Assembly: GCA_013400115.1 (NCBI GenBank) | Contig: VXBP01002360.1 | Span: 249,583 to 313,582 of the forward strand | Source of the DNA: Rhinopomastus cyanomelas | Lineage: Eukaryota > Chordata > Aves > Bucerotiformes > Rhinopomastidae | Direction of reading: 5' to 3' | DNA length: 64,000 nt | Shown here: positions 62,735 to 64,000 of the stretch, piece after piece | Layout: each line of letters opens with the position of its first letter | How positions within the stretch are numbered: the stretch's first letter is position 1 | Program-made: the position numbers and the translations under genes | The notes under the pieces: model-generated | What the model was told of the DNA's origin: nothing | Databases searched by the model: none | The model's input: only the letters and a program-made list of their open reading frames with translations

Positions 62735-63725
62735 CGTTCTACTGAAAAATATATTGAAATTATATGAAAAACAGCTCGAAACGATACGGAACGAGACGTT
62801 GAAATGATATTGGAAATAGACCGAAATTATATTGAAAATATATTGCCCCGTGGAAAAATGTACTGGGATTATATTTAAAAATACATTTAATCTGTAATTA
62901 AAAAGACACTGGAGTTATACTGAAAATATACCGAGTATATATATTAAAATATATACATTGAAAAGTTGAAAAATACAGAGAAATTATACTGGAAAATATA
63001 GAGCAGTTAAACTGAAAATGTATAGAAATTACACTGAAGAATACAGTGTAATTATACTGGAAAATACATAGAAATTATATTGAAAAATATAGAGAAAATA
63101 TACTGATAATATAGAGAAATTATACTGAAAATGTATAGATATTATGAAAAATCTACAGAAAATATACTGGAAAATATCGAAATTACACTGGAAAATATAT
63201 AGGAATTGCACTGAAAACTATATAGAAATTATACTGGAAATATATGGAAATTATCAAAATATATAGAAATTATATTGAAAAATATAGAGAAAATATACTG
63301 GAAAATATCGAAATTACACTGGAAAATATATAGGAATTGCACTGAAAACTATATAGAAATTATACTGGAAATATATGGAAATTATCAAAATATATAGAAA
63401 TTATACTGGAGAAGAGAGAAGTGATACTATAGAATCATTTACTATGTATAGGATATGATACTATATGCAATACTATATATGGCACTAATGATACTATAGA
63501 ATCACTATAGAAAATAGAAATTATACAAAATAAACACTGGAAAATATATAGAAATTATACTGAAAAATATATTCAGTATTATACTGTTATACTGAAAATA
63601 TATTCATAGTATGCAGAAAATACTATATTGAAAAACATAGATACTGTAGTTGAAAATATGTTGAAATTATAGTGTCAAATACATTGCAATCATATTGAAA
63701 AATATGATGAAATTATAATGGCAAT
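62735..63725. repeat. AT-rich degenerate minisatellite upstream of SEC23A
   Basis: About 1 kb built of variants of a roughly 20-25 bp motif around GAAAATATATAGAAATTATACTG. Within it, a 115-bp stretch from 63158 recurs from 63289 without a visible mismatch, giving a 131-bp larger period. GC content falls abruptly from the neighbouring CpG island. Confidence 0.9.
63158..63406. repeat. 131-bp higher-order unit within the AT-rich repeat
   Basis: The block starting GAAAATATACTGG at 63158 is repeated at 63289. The two copies agree for about 115 bp, which is a recent duplication compared with the degenerate basic motif. Confidence 0.9.
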
Positions 63726-63796
63726 GCAATACTTCACCTCATGAATATTTATATAATATGTATGTATTTACTATCTGCACAGTAGCTGCCACATGT

Positions 63797-64000
63797 TTAG
63801 CAAACCCTTCCTCACAGAGAGATGATCAGACCCTGGAATGGACTGCCCAGGGCAGTGGTGCAGTCCCCATCCCTTGAGGTGTTGAAGGCCAGAGTGGCTG
63901 TGGCCCTTAGTGCCCTGGTCTGGCTGATTGTGGTGATAGCTCATGGGCTGGATGAGCTCAGAGGGCTTTTCCAGCCTCAGGGATTCTGTGATTCTGTAAC
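63797..64000 (+). mobile_element. CR1 at the window end, older subfamily
   Basis: Sense; AACCCTTCCTCACAGAG, GGCCCTTAGTGCCCTGG and a TTCTGTGATTCTGTAAC tail. Confidence 0.93.

Noticed and set aside
62522..62807. Plus-strand coding start within the CpG island (divergent gene)
   Set aside because: The frame is Gly/Arg-rich translation of the promoter and runs into the AT-rich repeat; it does not resemble GEMIN2, the expected upstream neighbour, which must lie beyond the window.

Overview
This is nuclear DNA from a bird. The one protein gene I can support is SEC23A, the inner-coat COPII subunit and SAR1 GTPase activator. It lies on the minus strand, and the whole 765-codon reading frame can be assembled from 19 coding exons (59507 down to 41333). 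An untranslated first exon sits in a CpG island near 62.5 kb, and a 3' UTR runs to a polyadenylation signal near 39.96 kb. All 19 introns start with GT and end with AG, and residue numbering matches human SEC23A wherever I could test it (zinc ligands C61/C66/C85/C88, F382, M702, arginine finger R716).

The rest is dominated by CR1 non-LTR retrotransposon fragments in both orientations. By adding my hand-drawn intervals I count about 65 fragments, about 20 kb or 30% of the window. That is far above the usual avian level and suggests a CR1-rich lineage such as woodpeckers and allies (Piciformes) or hornbills and hoopoes (Bucerotiformes). This is inference from repeat load only.

Layout: 1-39.9 kb is gene-poor sequence downstream of SEC23A, packed with 5'-truncated, nested, tandemly duplicated and rearranged CR1 pieces, a 22/21-bp minisatellite at 9.9-10.2 kb and a few CpG-rich patches without a recognisable gene. 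From 39.9 to 62.5 kb is SEC23A, whose longer introns carry CR1 copies, mostly in the same orientation as the gene. At 62.2-62.7 kb is the promoter CpG island, with a TGACGTGG element of the type bound by ER-stress bZIP factors, GC boxes and a YY1-like site. At 62.7-63.75 kb there is a strongly AT-rich degenerate tandem repeat directly upstream of the promoter, then a further CR1 to the window end.

I found no new gene system. The unusual material is repeat architecture: a CR1 3' end plus about 180 bp of other sequence shared by two loci 21 kb apart in opposite orientation, recurrent head-to-tail CR1 3'-end multimers, a CR1 whose 3' end is inverted, chimeric CR1 junctions used twice, and higher-order periodicity in two minisatellites.
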